Shown: one piece after another, positions 26,001 through 33,250 of the stretch
Layout of the letters: every line of letters begins with the position of its first letter
How positions within the stretch are numbered: position 1 is the stretch's first letter
Assembly (NCBI GenBank): GCA_903834925.1
Contig: CAILLA010000064.1
Coordinates: 1 to 47,799, forward strand
Direction of reading: 5' to 3'
DNA length: 47,799 nt
From: an uncultured Schlesneria sp.
GTDB taxonomy: Bacteria; Planctomycetota; Planctomycetia; Planctomycetales; Planctomycetaceae
Position numbers and translations under genes: made by a program
The notes under the pieces: generated by a model
Database searches by the model: none
What the model was told of the DNA's origin: nothing
What the model saw: only the letters and a program-made list of their open reading frames with translations

Positions 26001-26804
26001 GCGAATACAATTTTCATCAATCAGGCCAACAATTATGGGCTAGCTGATTTACATCAATTACGCGGACGCGTCGGACGGTACAAGCACCGAGCCTACTGCT
26101 ATCTGCTGCTCGACGAAGGCAAATCGCTGACTCCACAAGCATCACGGCGGTTGAAAGCGATCGAAGAATTCAGCGAACTTGGTGCGGGATTCAAGATCGC
26201 TATGCGAGATCTTGAAATCCGGGGTGCAGGCAACATCCTGGGGACCGAGCAATCAGGCCACATTGCGGCAGTCGGTTATGAGCTTTACTGCCAACTGCTG
26301 GAAAACGCGGTCCGAGCGGCAAAGCGACAACCGCTACGCGAACATCGACACGTCGAAGTGAATCTTCCTGTGACCGCTTATTTACCCTCGGAATATATTC
26401 CTGACGGGCGTCCCAAGATCGAGATGTACCGCAAGTTTTCCATCGTATCGACTCTCGATCTGCTGAACGAGCTGACGCAAGAGCTTCGCGATCGATACGG
26501 GCCAATTCCCGAGCCCGCCCAAAAAATGATTCAAATCCGCGAACTGCAGATTCTTGCGGTCCGCTGGCAGATCGACGATATCCACCTGGAACCAGGCTAC
26601 GTCGTTTTTGGATATCGAAACCCGAAGAAGATTGCGAAATTGTCGCGTCTCTGCGTAACCCCTCTCCGAATCGTCGACGATCGAGAAGCGTGTCTTGTGT
26701 TGCCACCACAAACGCCTGAGCCCGATGAATTATTAAAACTGCTTAAGAGCGTGTTGGAATCGGAATTACCAACGTTTACCGACAAAGGATATCACAGCGA
26801 TTGA
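23073..26804 (+). CDS. mfd: Transcription-repair coupling factor Mfd
   Basis: Removes RNA polymerase stalled at DNA lesions and recruits UvrA. At 1243 aa it is about 95 longer than the E. coli protein. The UvrB-like module (to about residue 400) includes GGIVDVFSP. The RNA-polymerase interaction domain starts near 575 (GDLVVHLSHGIGRFRGME). The translocase has GDVGYGKTEVAMRAAFK (Walker A, about 723), VIDEEQRFG (about 824), LTLSATPIPRTL (about 848) and HQLRGRVGR (about 994). The TRCF C-terminal domain ends the protein. The extra length lies in two charged low-complexity inserts, about 250-285 (Lys/Glu-rich) and about 405-520 (Ser/Thr/Lys-rich). It converges with the membrane-protein gene, 8 bp apart. 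Confidence 0.97.
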   Translation: MDVAAENLITQLTELPSKLIAQPGMAEVVARLREGKDATIDGAWGSSSALIAVALRQQAESTLVVVVPHEKDVDGFTSDAAAFGIEPECFPAWAALPQELSITDPILGTRLRILRAFESVSPPRIVVTTIHALLQPVPSREARTVASRTLAVGSELDLDVLTTWMVTHGFERVTAIELPGEFSIHGGIVDVFSPDATDPVRIELFGDEIESIRLFDVESQRKVKDLNEIDIAIVTQIRESPIENESSETENKKRKKRSKDAEPEPTSADSSPISELNSSALDSLPAQSWIVLHDLAEITSEGKRYLDRMADPRGLFSVSAVLERCTHRPYVTMAPLLADSQSPTCHLQVESIERFGGLKGEALQELARVVQQDETVLIACHNDAARTRLSELMTEVFLGTGNESTKPTNDPGNQTKFGEAVAQPDATLKRGKQSDPASKKKGAKSTPASEAATPTVSRAVMDASSGGGLKKFLRAPKDQATEVKSGESKTNPSSPQTASSTNGPNLSKVDDQKTNHPFLSRIQLCVGHVSRGFRLRPDRIIVLGDNELFGRTEVRRTAKKSKIESRAIDSFLDLNSGDLVVHLSHGIGRFRGMEIQQKGEHTEDHLAIEFGGGVKMYVPVSLIHLVQKYIGGGKASPELSKLGGSSWSNKKKRVTEAVCDMASDMIKLQADRDMKPGLQCPPDSHWVEEFDAAFPYTETIDQLHAITDLKRDMEQPRPMDRLICGDVGYGKTEVAMRAAFKAVDAGRQVAILVPTTVLCEQHFRSLSERMAEFPVNIASLNRFKSTKEVRDTLRGLAEGTIDICIGTHRLVSKDVKFKDLGLLVIDEEQRFGVEVKELLKHMRLEVDVLTLSATPIPRTLHMSLVGVRDISNLETPPQDRQAVETHICRWNKDLIRSSIIRELNRDGQIYFVHNRVYNIESIADQIRGLVPEATVDVVHGQMSEEPMELAMMNFVQGRTDVLVATTIIESGLDIPNANTIFINQANNYGLADLHQLRGRVGRYKHRAYCYLLLDEGKSLTPQASRRLKAIEEFSELGAGFKIAMRDLEIRGAGNILGTEQSGHIAAVGYELYCQLLENAVRAAKRQPLREHRHVEVNLPVTAYLPSEYIPDGRPKIEMYRKFSIVSTLDLLNELTQELRDRYGPIPEPAQKMIQIRELQILAVRWQIDDIHLEPGYVVFGYRNPKKIAKLSRLCVTPLRIVDDREACLVLPPQTPEPDELLKLLKSVLESELPTFTDKGYHSD

Positions 26805-26812
26805 ATCGCAAC

Positions 26813-28477
26813 TCAATCCAAACTGGTCAAGTCATAGACTTGAAACGTCCCGTTCCGATAAATCGGTTCCAGTTCAAGCGGTCCCAGCCGGTCGGTCAAC
26901 AGGTGAGTCAATCCGGTCTTCTGACGAAAGCTTTTCAACTCACTGGCCGAGTAGAATTCGTCAGCGTAATTCTTCTCGAACCACTTTTGAAGAAAGTTCA
27001 GTCGGCGATTCCATTCGACGATCCCATCGGCATCTTGAGGACAATCTTTGTACGCCACGTATTCCGCTCGACGCGCAAACCATTTGAATGCCCATCCGTT
27101 TGTTGGCGTTTGAACGAGTGCATCAGGCGGCAAGTTTTTATCAATCCAGGCACAAACATCGAGCCAATCCGCGCGATCCTCAAGGGAGTACCGATTTGTT
27201 TCTGTCGTTGCATTGGCTCGCAACAATCCGGCGATGAAGACAAGAATCAGAATCCACAGGGGAGGCGAATTGAATGCACCCAATGTTCTCGATGAATTGG
27301 CTTTGAATGCCGTTCGTTCCAGGACACTGACCAGACTGATGGCGACTGCGACGGGCAGCAAAACGTCTGCCAGTCGAAATGGATAGAATTTCAAAAGGTT
27401 CATTCGCTGGTCATAGAACGACATTTTTATCGGTGGGCGCGGCCCCCAACCGACCAGGATACCCGCCAAAGCAAACATCACCGACCAGAACACGATATGA
27501 TCCAGAGCCCGTTTGGCATTCGTTCTCCCACCCCACAGGCAGCTTGATAGCCAGACAATCAATAGCAGTGCATAACAGAGGTATGAGCGACGCGGAAACA
27601 ACATCGGATCGAGATGGTGTGCCAGTCTATAATACACCTGAATGTATGTCGCCGCACGGCGAGTCTCTTGAGAAACCGATTCTGTCAGCAATTGAAAGAC
27701 CGGTATCAAACCTGGTAACGCGAGTAGAAAAAGAATCACGCAAGGCAAAAGTACGGAACCAACCGATGAATGGCCCCCCTGCTCCAAATCTGATAGCGAA
27801 TTGTTTTTCCCTTGAAGCGGTTCTTCGCTCGATGGATCCGCCTTTATCCGACGCCGCTGCCGTCGTCTCGAATTGATTAGCCGCTCAACAACCATGCTTA
27901 GCGCAAATGCGAAAAGTCCCCAGATACCGACGACGGGATGGAAACTGATTGCCAATCCTGCCCATGTTCCAGCAAGAACAAATCGACGACGAAACGCATC
28001 TCCGAGCGCCGCCAGTAGAAATCCGTAACAGGGAACTTTCCCTTCGACGCCACCAACGAGCCATTCCCCCGAAAAGTTTCCGCACGCCGAGAAACAGAGA
28101 AAGATCCAGGCAGACCAAAGGACTGCCCACGGAGAAAAGAAGAATTGAGAAAGACAACGAGTCCAACCCCAGGCCAGCACGAACGTCACCAGAATTCGAC
28201 CGATCAAGGCAGCCTGAGTCAACGAAACAAACCAGGTCAGCCCACCGATCGTTGCATAGAAAACGGTATGAGCATTCGGAGACACCAGGAAAAAATCTCG
28301 GTCGCACCACTCTGGCTGCCAGAAATGCTTCGATTTACACAGATAGTGCGGCTCATTCACCGCCGGCACTGGCGCTGCAATAAGACCGTACAACAGAAAT
28401 GTCGCCCATACCGCCATCAGTACGGGCCACATTCGCGTGTTGCACATTTCGCTCTCTGGCGTTTCATGAATCGACAT
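26813..28477 (-). CDS. Polytopic membrane protein, GT-C-like architecture (possibly DUF6798)
   Basis: A 554-aa integral membrane protein with about ten hydrophobic segments (for example MAVWATFLLYGLIAAPVPA, IGRILVTFVLAWGW, LLPCVILFLLALPGLIPVF, ILILVFIAGLLRA). The first loop has NEPHYL, where an acidic residue is typical of GT-C glycosyltransferases. The soluble C-terminal third (WLDVCAWIDKNLPPDALVQTPTNGWAFKWFARRAEYV) has the DALVQTP layout seen in planctomycete proteins with the DUF6798 label; this assignment is from memory. A charged loop of about 40 residues (RRQRRRIKADPSSEEP) interrupts the helices near residue 210. Substrate unknown. Confidence 0.65.
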   Translation of the reverse strand: MSIHETPESEMCNTRMWPVLMAVWATFLLYGLIAAPVPAVNEPHYLCKSKHFWQPEWCDRDFFLVSPNAHTVFYATIGGLTWFVSLTQAALIGRILVTFVLAWGWTRCLSQFFFSPWAVLWSAWIFLCFSACGNFSGEWLVGGVEGKVPCYGFLLAALGDAFRRRFVLAGTWAGLAISFHPVVGIWGLFAFALSMVVERLINSRRRQRRRIKADPSSEEPLQGKNNSLSDLEQGGHSSVGSVLLPCVILFLLALPGLIPVFQLLTESVSQETRRAATYIQVYYRLAHHLDPMLFPRRSYLCYALLLIVWLSSCLWGGRTNAKRALDHIVFWSVMFALAGILVGWGPRPPIKMSFYDQRMNLLKFYPFRLADVLLPVAVAISLVSVLERTAFKANSSRTLGAFNSPPLWILILVFIAGLLRANATTETNRYSLEDRADWLDVCAWIDKNLPPDALVQTPTNGWAFKWFARRAEYVAYKDCPQDADGIVEWNRRLNFLQKWFEKNYADEFYSASELKSFRQKTGLTHLLTDRLGPLELEPIYRNGTFQVYDLTSLD

Positions 28478-28529
28478 CGACTAAAAATCCCTCTTGGGGT
28501 CAGGTCGCCGATCTCGAATCCTGTCTCTT

Positions 28530-28566
28530 GAGGAACTTGAAGTTCGAAGCGTCGCCAAAGTTCCTC
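28530..28566. terminator. Hairpin between 60-aa gene and membrane-protein gene
   Basis: GAGGAACTT (28530-28538) pairs with AAGTTCCTC (28558-28566) across a 19-nt loop. It sits in the 134-bp gap after the 60-aa gene on the minus strand, where a terminator is expected. No U-run directly follows the stem. Confidence 0.4.
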
Positions 28567-28611
28567 GGGTTCATGGAGCGGGAACTCCTGGCGAACCGCT
28601 TGGGCGGCTCA

Positions 28612-28794
28612 TTATTTTTTCTTTTTCGCAGCAGCCTTCTTAACGGCCGCCTTTTTCGGAGCCTTTACCTCTGCTTTTACGGCTGTTTCCTTTTTGGAAG
28701 CGCCCGCTTTCTTCGAAGTCGTACCGCTGAAAATGCGATCGTAGTTTTCCCAGAACTTGGGAGTCGTACCGGTACGGACAATCGGGCCACCCAT
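28612..28794 (-). CDS. Small basic protein with Lys/Ala-rich tail
   Basis: A 60-aa protein: MGGPIVRTGTTPKFWENYDRIFSG, then a tail rich in Lys and Ala (KKAAVKKAAAKKKK) like histone-H1-type or nucleoid-associated tails. AGGAG stands 6 nt before the ATG, which argues that it is translated. I recall similar short GGPIVRTGTTP proteins from other planctomycetes, but could not check. The tail could bind DNA, RNA or ribosomes. It lies downstream of the HtrA gene on the same strand, 149 bp away. Confidence 0.75.
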   Translation of the reverse strand: MGGPIVRTGTTPKFWENYDRIFSGTTSKKAGASKKETAVKAEVKAPKKAAVKKAAAKKKK

Positions 28795-28943
28795 CTGATG
28801 CTCCTCTTAATACTCACTGAAACTGCATGTTGAATTGCCGCTACAAAGCGACAACTTTGAAAGTGTAACGAATCCCAACGTGGAACGCGCCGAGATTCTT
28901 GAAATCAAGCGATCGAGTGTCAAGTGATTCGGACGGGTATTTG

Positions 28944-30107
28944 TTATTCAGCCCGTTCAACGGCCTCTGATGTCGCAAGAATCAGCGGCACCTGGATTCG
29001 TCGACCTTCACGAACAATCGTCAACGTCACTTCGTCACCGGGACGTTTTCCTTCAATATATCCCAGAAAATCCTCGGCGTTTGCGATTTTCTGATCGTCA
29101 ATTGCCACGATCAGATCGGCTGCTGATTGGTCAACCCGGTTCAATGTAAATGGGCCACGACGCGTTTTCGTGGTTTTGGGTCCACGTAATCCAGCTCTTT
29201 CGGCGGGACCATTCGGCCTCATCTCAGCGATCAACAACCCCTTGTCGTTCTGGTAAACCTTATCGATTCCGCTTTCAGGGCGAACAACGTGACCGTACTT
29301 CAACAGTTGTGGAACCACACGTGAGATCAAGCTGACCGGAATCGCAAAGCCAACTCCTGAACTTTGACCAGACGTCGTTGCGATCGCCGTGTTAATGCCA
29401 ATCAGTCGTCCGTGGGCATCAAGCAGAGGTCCTCCCGAACTTCCAGGATTGATGGCCGCGTCAATCTGAATGATCGATTTGATTTTCCAGTTTCCGTGAA
29501 TCTGGAGCGATCGATTTAGACTCGAGATGATTCCTGTTGTCAGTGTTCGCTCCAGGCCAAATGGGTTCCCTAATGCAAACACTCGCATGCCAACTCGTAA
29601 ACTGCGTGAGTCACCCAATGCAACCGGAAACAATTCCACATCGGTTGATTCAATTTGGATGACAGCCAGATCGTTCAGTGGATCAGCACCGATCGTCGTT
29701 GCTTCATAGGTTTTGCCGTTATAAAGCGTGACCGCCACTTCTTTGGCACCCGCCACGACGTGGTAGTTTGTCAGAATATGACCATCCTGATCGAGGATTG
29801 CTCCCGAACCAGACCCTTCGGAATGTTCGGTCATAATCAGTCGCTCGGTTCTGACCGACTTGGACGTGATATTCACCACACTCCGATTCACCGCTTCGTA
29901 AACGGAAACAGCAATCGCCTCGTCGGGAGTAAGTCCGTCTTCGTCATAGATCCTTGATGCATTTGGACGAATTCGTTCGACCGGGGATTCGATACGAACC
30001 CGTCGATCTTGCGCGGTCAATGATCCATGTCGCGACTCGCTCACCATCCAGATTGTGAACGAGCTCGCCAAAAGAGCCGACAGCAAGCATCCCACGAAAA
30101 ACCGCAT
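28944..30107 (-). CDS. HtrA/DegP-like S1C serine protease with PDZ domain
   Basis: Envelope protease/chaperone of 387 aa. N-terminal membrane anchor or signal (RFFVGCLLSALLASSFTIWMV), then the trypsin-like domain with the complete triad: His in HILTNYHVVAGA (residues about 110-120), Asp in NDLAVIQIES (about 146-155) and Ser in NPGSSGGPLLDAHG (about 220-233). One PDZ domain follows at about 280-370 (GLLIAEMRPNGPAERAGLRGPK, LIVAIDDQKIANAEDFLGYIEGKRPGDEV). It starts 29 bp after a 209-aa gene in the same direction and may end the transcript that begins with the complex I-like genes. Confidence 0.93.
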   Translation of the reverse strand: MRFFVGCLLSALLASSFTIWMVSESRHGSLTAQDRRVRIESPVERIRPNASRIYDEDGLTPDEAIAVSVYEAVNRSVVNITSKSVRTERLIMTEHSEGSGSGAILDQDGHILTNYHVVAGAKEVAVTLYNGKTYEATTIGADPLNDLAVIQIESTDVELFPVALGDSRSLRVGMRVFALGNPFGLERTLTTGIISSLNRSLQIHGNWKIKSIIQIDAAINPGSSGGPLLDAHGRLIGINTAIATTSGQSSGVGFAIPVSLISRVVPQLLKYGHVVRPESGIDKVYQNDKGLLIAEMRPNGPAERAGLRGPKTTKTRRGPFTLNRVDQSAADLIVAIDDQKIANAEDFLGYIEGKRPGDEVTLTIVREGRRIQVPLILATSEAVERAE

Positions 30108-30136
30108 TGAAAATCCTCATTCCAATCACGACTAGA

Positions 30137-30766
30137 CTAGTCAACTCGCGAATCCGCCGTTCTTAGCAGACGTATCGGAGCTGGTGGTACATGTTCCTCG
30201 TAATTCACAAGTTGAATTCGATCTGCATCGGATCGCTCACCGGACTGCCAGACCATCCGCTGCAGTTGATTTCGACCGACAACAATAATTCGATCAGGGA
30301 CTGTGTCGCTCACATTTAACGAAATGCGGAACGATCGATAGAACAGTCGATCGGTTTCGTCATACGGAAAAGCTTCCAGAACGAGACGCCCGTCTGTCCG
30401 TTCGGCAATACTCCACTGAAAGGCCTCTTTCAGCCTGTCTGAATCGACCTGACCGATCAGTTGTTCCGCCGCGACGGCTGTATGCTTGTTAAATTCCCGT
30501 TGAATTGATTGTTGAAACTCTTCCAGCCGAGACCGGCTCCAGGCTTGCTGACCGTTTGTTGACGCTTCCCATTTCTTTAGCCATGACGAAATCTCAGCAA
30601 CTTCATCACCAGATCTAAGAAATGTAGCGTGCCCGGAATCAGGTTCGACCGTTTTGGCTAGTGGTCGAGCACACGTTGAAATCGTGTTCGATCGGATTCT
30701 TGTCGATTTCTCGACAGGCACGGGATCAAGCTGCCAAATTAGAGAAAGCAGAAAGAATTCGAACAT
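30137..30766 (-). CDS. Uncharacterised exported protein
   Basis: A 209-aa product with no recognised family. The first 13 residues (MFEFFLLSLIWQL) are hydrophobic but short, so a signal sequence is only suggested. The middle has helical stretches (SSWLKKWEASTNGQQAWSRSRLEEFQQSIQREFNKH) and the C-terminal half alternates like beta strands (RLFYRSFRISLNVSDTVPDRIIVVGRNQLQRMVW). AAGGA about 10 nt before the ATG supports translation. Its start overlaps the end of the small ORF upstream by 28 nt, and the HtrA gene follows 29 nt later, so it probably works with one of these. Confidence 0.65.
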   Translation of the reverse strand: MFEFFLLSLIWQLDPVPVEKSTRIRSNTISTCARPLAKTVEPDSGHATFLRSGDEVAEISSWLKKWEASTNGQQAWSRSRLEEFQQSIQREFNKHTAVAAEQLIGQVDSDRLKEAFQWSIAERTDGRLVLEAFPYDETDRLFYRSFRISLNVSDTVPDRIIVVGRNQLQRMVWQSGERSDADRIQLVNYEEHVPPAPIRLLRTADSRVD

Positions 30767-30969
30767 AGCAACACATCCTTGCGTTCGTCGACGACGTGGT
30801 CGGCCAATTCCGCCCGGATCAAACGAATCGATTCCGCAACATTTCCAAAGAAACTTTCAACTGCCAATCCCATCATCGAATAAGCTTCTCGCTTCTGTCT
30901 TCGCTTGTAGGTGCGGTGTTTTAAGGGAAAGTCGTCAATAGAGGAAGACGAACTCAACTGCCATATCAT
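30739..30969 (-). CDS. Possible 76-aa protein in the complex I-like transcript
   Basis: Starts 30 nt after the NuoL-like gene and overlaps the 209-aa gene by 28 nt, both consistent with an operon member. The product is charged at the start (HRTYKRRQKREAY) and then looks like one amphipathic helix (MMGLAVESFFGNVAESIRLIRAELADHVVDERKDVLL). No Shine-Dalgarno is visible at the ATG, and a start at the internal MMGL is possible. Without it, the gap would be 233 nt of empty sequence. Confidence 0.4.
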   Translation of the reverse strand: MIWQLSSSSSIDDFPLKHRTYKRRQKREAYSMMGLAVESFFGNVAESIRLIRAELADHVVDERKDVLLCSNSFCFL

Positions 30970-30999
30970 TCACATGATTACTGGGCACCACACGAGGAC

Positions 31000-31785
31000 T
31001 TATCCCACAATCAACCAGGTTAACAGTACTGCTACCGAACCCAATATCGTGCCAAGAACTTGAAACGAAGTTGTTGAAGCTTCAACAACTTCGACCTGTT
31101 CACCAAGCCAGTCAGGAAATCGTCTCACGACACCGCACCAGACACGATCTCTGAAGAAATGTTCAACGTATGTCAGGGAAAATGCGAGTCGCTGGATTCT
31201 TCGATCCGCATCCAACATGCCAACCACGCTCGACTGCGCCGACGACCGGACTGAACCAGTTTGGATTGGACCAGTGGATTCTCGCGTCAGTCGAATCAGA
31301 ATACCGACCAACAGGCTGATGGCTAACCATCCCATGAGCGATTGAGTCAGATTCGATGCGTAAAGAAAGCCTGTGAGTGCAAGACAAAGCAGGCTATCAA
31401 CTAGCCGAGTATTTCCTGAGAACGTACGCTCCATTTTTGCTTCGGAGTAGAATTCATGTGCCAGTAACACACCTCCAACAAGACTGGCCAGACACGCCTT
31501 AATCCAATTTGCTTCGAGGTCGAAAACCAATGAGGTGGGGCGAGGCCAAGCCATCGAAAACCAGGTCCACACGGAAATGTGAACTGATGATGATAGAGTA
31601 TTGAACTCAAGGCTGAACAACAAAAAGGTAAGTACGGCGGAACAAACGATTCCCCCCATAAGTCCCAATCGCGCTGCAGCCGAACCCCAGTTGGGAAATT
31701 GAAAAACGGTCCCCACCAATGAACCCAAGGCCCCAAGTATTGGGAACACAGCAGCAGCCATCAGCAAGAATTCGGGAGCTGTCAT
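31000..31785 (-). CDS. NuoL-like membrane protein lacking the antiporter core
   Basis: A 261-aa membrane protein. Residues 1-160 run parallel to the N-terminus of NuoL/MrpA-type subunits: FLLMAAAVFPILGALGSLVG, a SVHISVWTWFSM strand, SLVFDLEANWIKACLASLVGG (as SLLLDPLSALMLLVVT in NuoL), YSEAKMERTF, LLCLALTGFLYASNLTQSLMGWLAISLLVG. Where NuoL has Gly-Trp-Glu (E144 in E. coli) this reads GWLAI. The last 70 residues (LTYVEHFFRDRVW...LGTILGSVAVLLTWLIV) resemble the NuoL C-terminus with its YYVDELYD segment. Some 350 residues of proton-channel core between are missing. The ATG overlaps the stop of the NuoK-like gene (ATGA), so translation is coupled. No frameshifts are seen, which argues for a functional gene. 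Confidence 0.65.
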   Translation of the reverse strand: MTAPEFLLMAAAVFPILGALGSLVGTVFQFPNWGSAAARLGLMGGIVCSAVLTFLLFSLEFNTLSSSVHISVWTWFSMAWPRPTSLVFDLEANWIKACLASLVGGVLLAHEFYSEAKMERTFSGNTRLVDSLLCLALTGFLYASNLTQSLMGWLAISLLVGILIRLTRESTGPIQTGSVRSSAQSSVVGMLDADRRIQRLAFSLTYVEHFFRDRVWCGVVRRFPDWLGEQVEVVEASTTSFQVLGTILGSVAVLLTWLIVG

Positions 31786-32078
31786 GATGTCGACTGATCC
31801 TCGTCCAATGCCTGCTCGTCATTGAAGATTGGCGTCACCCATATCGAATGAATGATCAATAGACCGACAATCACAACTCCGCCTAGTTTAAGACCGTTTT
31901 GACGCTCAAAAAACGCAGCACCCGCAACGAATACCAGCAAAACACCCTGTAAAAGCAAACTTTGTTGCAACCATTGTTCGACGCCATTTCGGACCAGAAC
32001 AATACCGACAATCGCAATCACAATACACATCAATGCAAAAAGAAGGTGACCTCCCCAAGTGCCGTAATCAATATTCAT
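31782..32078 (-). CDS. NuoK-like membrane protein lacking conserved glutamates
   Basis: A 98-aa, three-helix protein, the normal length of NuoK. By eye it aligns without gaps to E. coli NuoK around the conserved Arg-Asn after helix 1: IAIVGIVLVRNGVEQWLQQSLLLQGVLLVFVAGAAFF against GLTGLVIRRN...LAFVVA. In that register the helix-2 glutamate (E36) is Ser, and the helix-3 glutamate region (E72) reads GLLIIHSIW with no acidic residue. A short acidic tail (NDEQALDEDQ) is extra. The start lies 3 nt after the NuoJ-like stop with GGAG just upstream, and the end overlaps the next ATG by 4 nt. Confidence 0.65.
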   Translation of the reverse strand: MNIDYGTWGGHLLFALMCIVIAIVGIVLVRNGVEQWLQQSLLLQGVLLVFVAGAAFFERQNGLKLGGVVIVGLLIIHSIWVTPIFNDEQALDEDQSTS

Positions 32079-32081
32079 GAA

Positions 32082-32930
32082 TTACTCCATGCCATTTTTC
32101 GACGTGATTTCTTCGGTCCCGGAACCGCTGGTCGAACTGCCGAAATCGCGTCCCATTGACATCGCTAAAAGAAGAAAAACGATTACGGTCATCAAGACTA
32201 GCAGTTCTGAGCGGCTACCTAATGCGAGATCTAACGAAGATGCGGCCCGGCCGGGGCCTGTTTGATTCACCAAAATCTCGTTGAGCCGGTCGCGAATCGG
32301 TAGCACTGAATGCCGTGGACTCGACGCGACATAGGATATCTCGCAGCGCTGCGTATAAAAAATCGTCCCGAAAAACGTGAACGCCAAAATACTAACCACA
32401 CCACCGACCAGCCAGTTCTCTCCCCGTTTTTCTGAAGAAACCGGTCCGCCGCGAAATTCAATCGCGGAGGTCAGCCACCGACGGACAGACGTCGAATTCG
32501 GTATCGAAACATTACGGACAAGTGGGCGGGCGACAACTCCGAACACGATTAAAAGCCCAAGGGCAACTTCAGGCTGGTGTAGAAAGGCACAAACACATGC
32601 ATTCGCAAACGTGTGAACCAAATAACCGACACGCCGACACCTCAAAGAAACCCGTCCTGAACAATAGACGCTCGCGATTAAACTCGCAGCCAGACAAACA
32701 GCGAAACTGAAATCAGCCACGCGGGAAAGTGTCGAATGGGCCACCAACGGCAAATCGTGACGAGAATTTGCCGGCAACGCAAAGAAAATCAGGGCAAGAT
32801 AGATGAGAGTCGACAACCCAGACCAAAGCCGAACTTCTCGATGCACGTTGGGATGAACCCACAACGCCAGAGCGACCGCCCACATTCCCAGCAATAACAC
32901 CAACCACCAGGGAATAAAGGGATCATTCAT
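32082..32930 (-). CDS. NuoJ-like polytopic membrane protein
   Basis: A 282-aa protein with about seven membrane segments. The middle, CRRVGYLVHTFANACVCAFLHQPEVALGLLIVFGVVARPLV (residues about 100-140), has the spacing of NuoJ helix 2-3 (PVHSAL, then AEFLA..QVIVYAGA). The end, SRSELLVLMTVIVFLLLAMSMGRDF, resembles the last NuoJ helix (PFELASVLLLVAMVGAIVLAR). Two extra helices precede the NuoJ-like part and a periplasmic-type loop (SYVASSPRHSVLPIRDRLNEILVNQ) is added. The YAGA signature of true NuoJ is not kept. The ATG at 32930 is chosen over a GTG at 32936. First gene of the J-K-L-like operon; similarity is weaker than for the other two. Confidence 0.55.
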   Translation of the reverse strand: MNDPFIPWWLVLLLGMWAVALALWVHPNVHREVRLWSGLSTLIYLALIFFALPANSRHDLPLVAHSTLSRVADFSFAVCLAASLIASVYCSGRVSLRCRRVGYLVHTFANACVCAFLHQPEVALGLLIVFGVVARPLVRNVSIPNSTSVRRWLTSAIEFRGGPVSSEKRGENWLVGGVVSILAFTFFGTIFYTQRCEISYVASSPRHSVLPIRDRLNEILVNQTGPGRAASSLDLALGSRSELLVLMTVIVFLLLAMSMGRDFGSSTSGSGTEEITSKNGME

Positions 32931-33250
32931 TCGCACGCCGAAAGCAAATACTCAGGTCAGTCCACGGAAACTGACCGGATTATTCCAATTGACCCACGAA
33001 AACAAAAGTCCGCGAAAAAGGGGGTGGCACGGTTTTACCGTCTTCGGTTAAACCGTGCTCTTCAGAAACGTTATCGAAACATGAAAACACAGCCTTGTCG
33101 AAGATTCCAAAACCGTGCCACCTCCGAGTTTCTTCCGCTATCACGCCGATTGCGGAAAAACGGGATTACCCGACTAAAATTGAATCGATTCAACAGCACA
33201 GCCAAGCTTTACCACTCGGTTGAAGACAATAGCTGCAATCGCGATTTCGA
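32931..33250. other. 320-bp gap upstream of the complex I-like operon
   Basis: Contains the family-4 element at 33022-33123 and otherwise nothing recognisable. It must hold the promoter of the operon, so the element could affect its expression. Confidence 0.4.
33022..33123 (+). repeat. 102-bp MITE-like element, family 4, copy 2
   Basis: Begins GGGTGGCACGGTTTTACCG and ends AAAACCGTGCCACC, an imperfect terminal inverted repeat of about 15 bp. It matches the reverse complement of 22745-22846 end to end. An internal ACCG-TCTT-CGGT hairpin lies near the left end. Non-coding. Confidence 0.82.

Noticed and set aside
27379-27876. 165-aa plus-strand ORF inside the membrane-protein gene
   Set aside because: It is the antisense shadow of the hydrophobic minus-strand gene and has no independent support.
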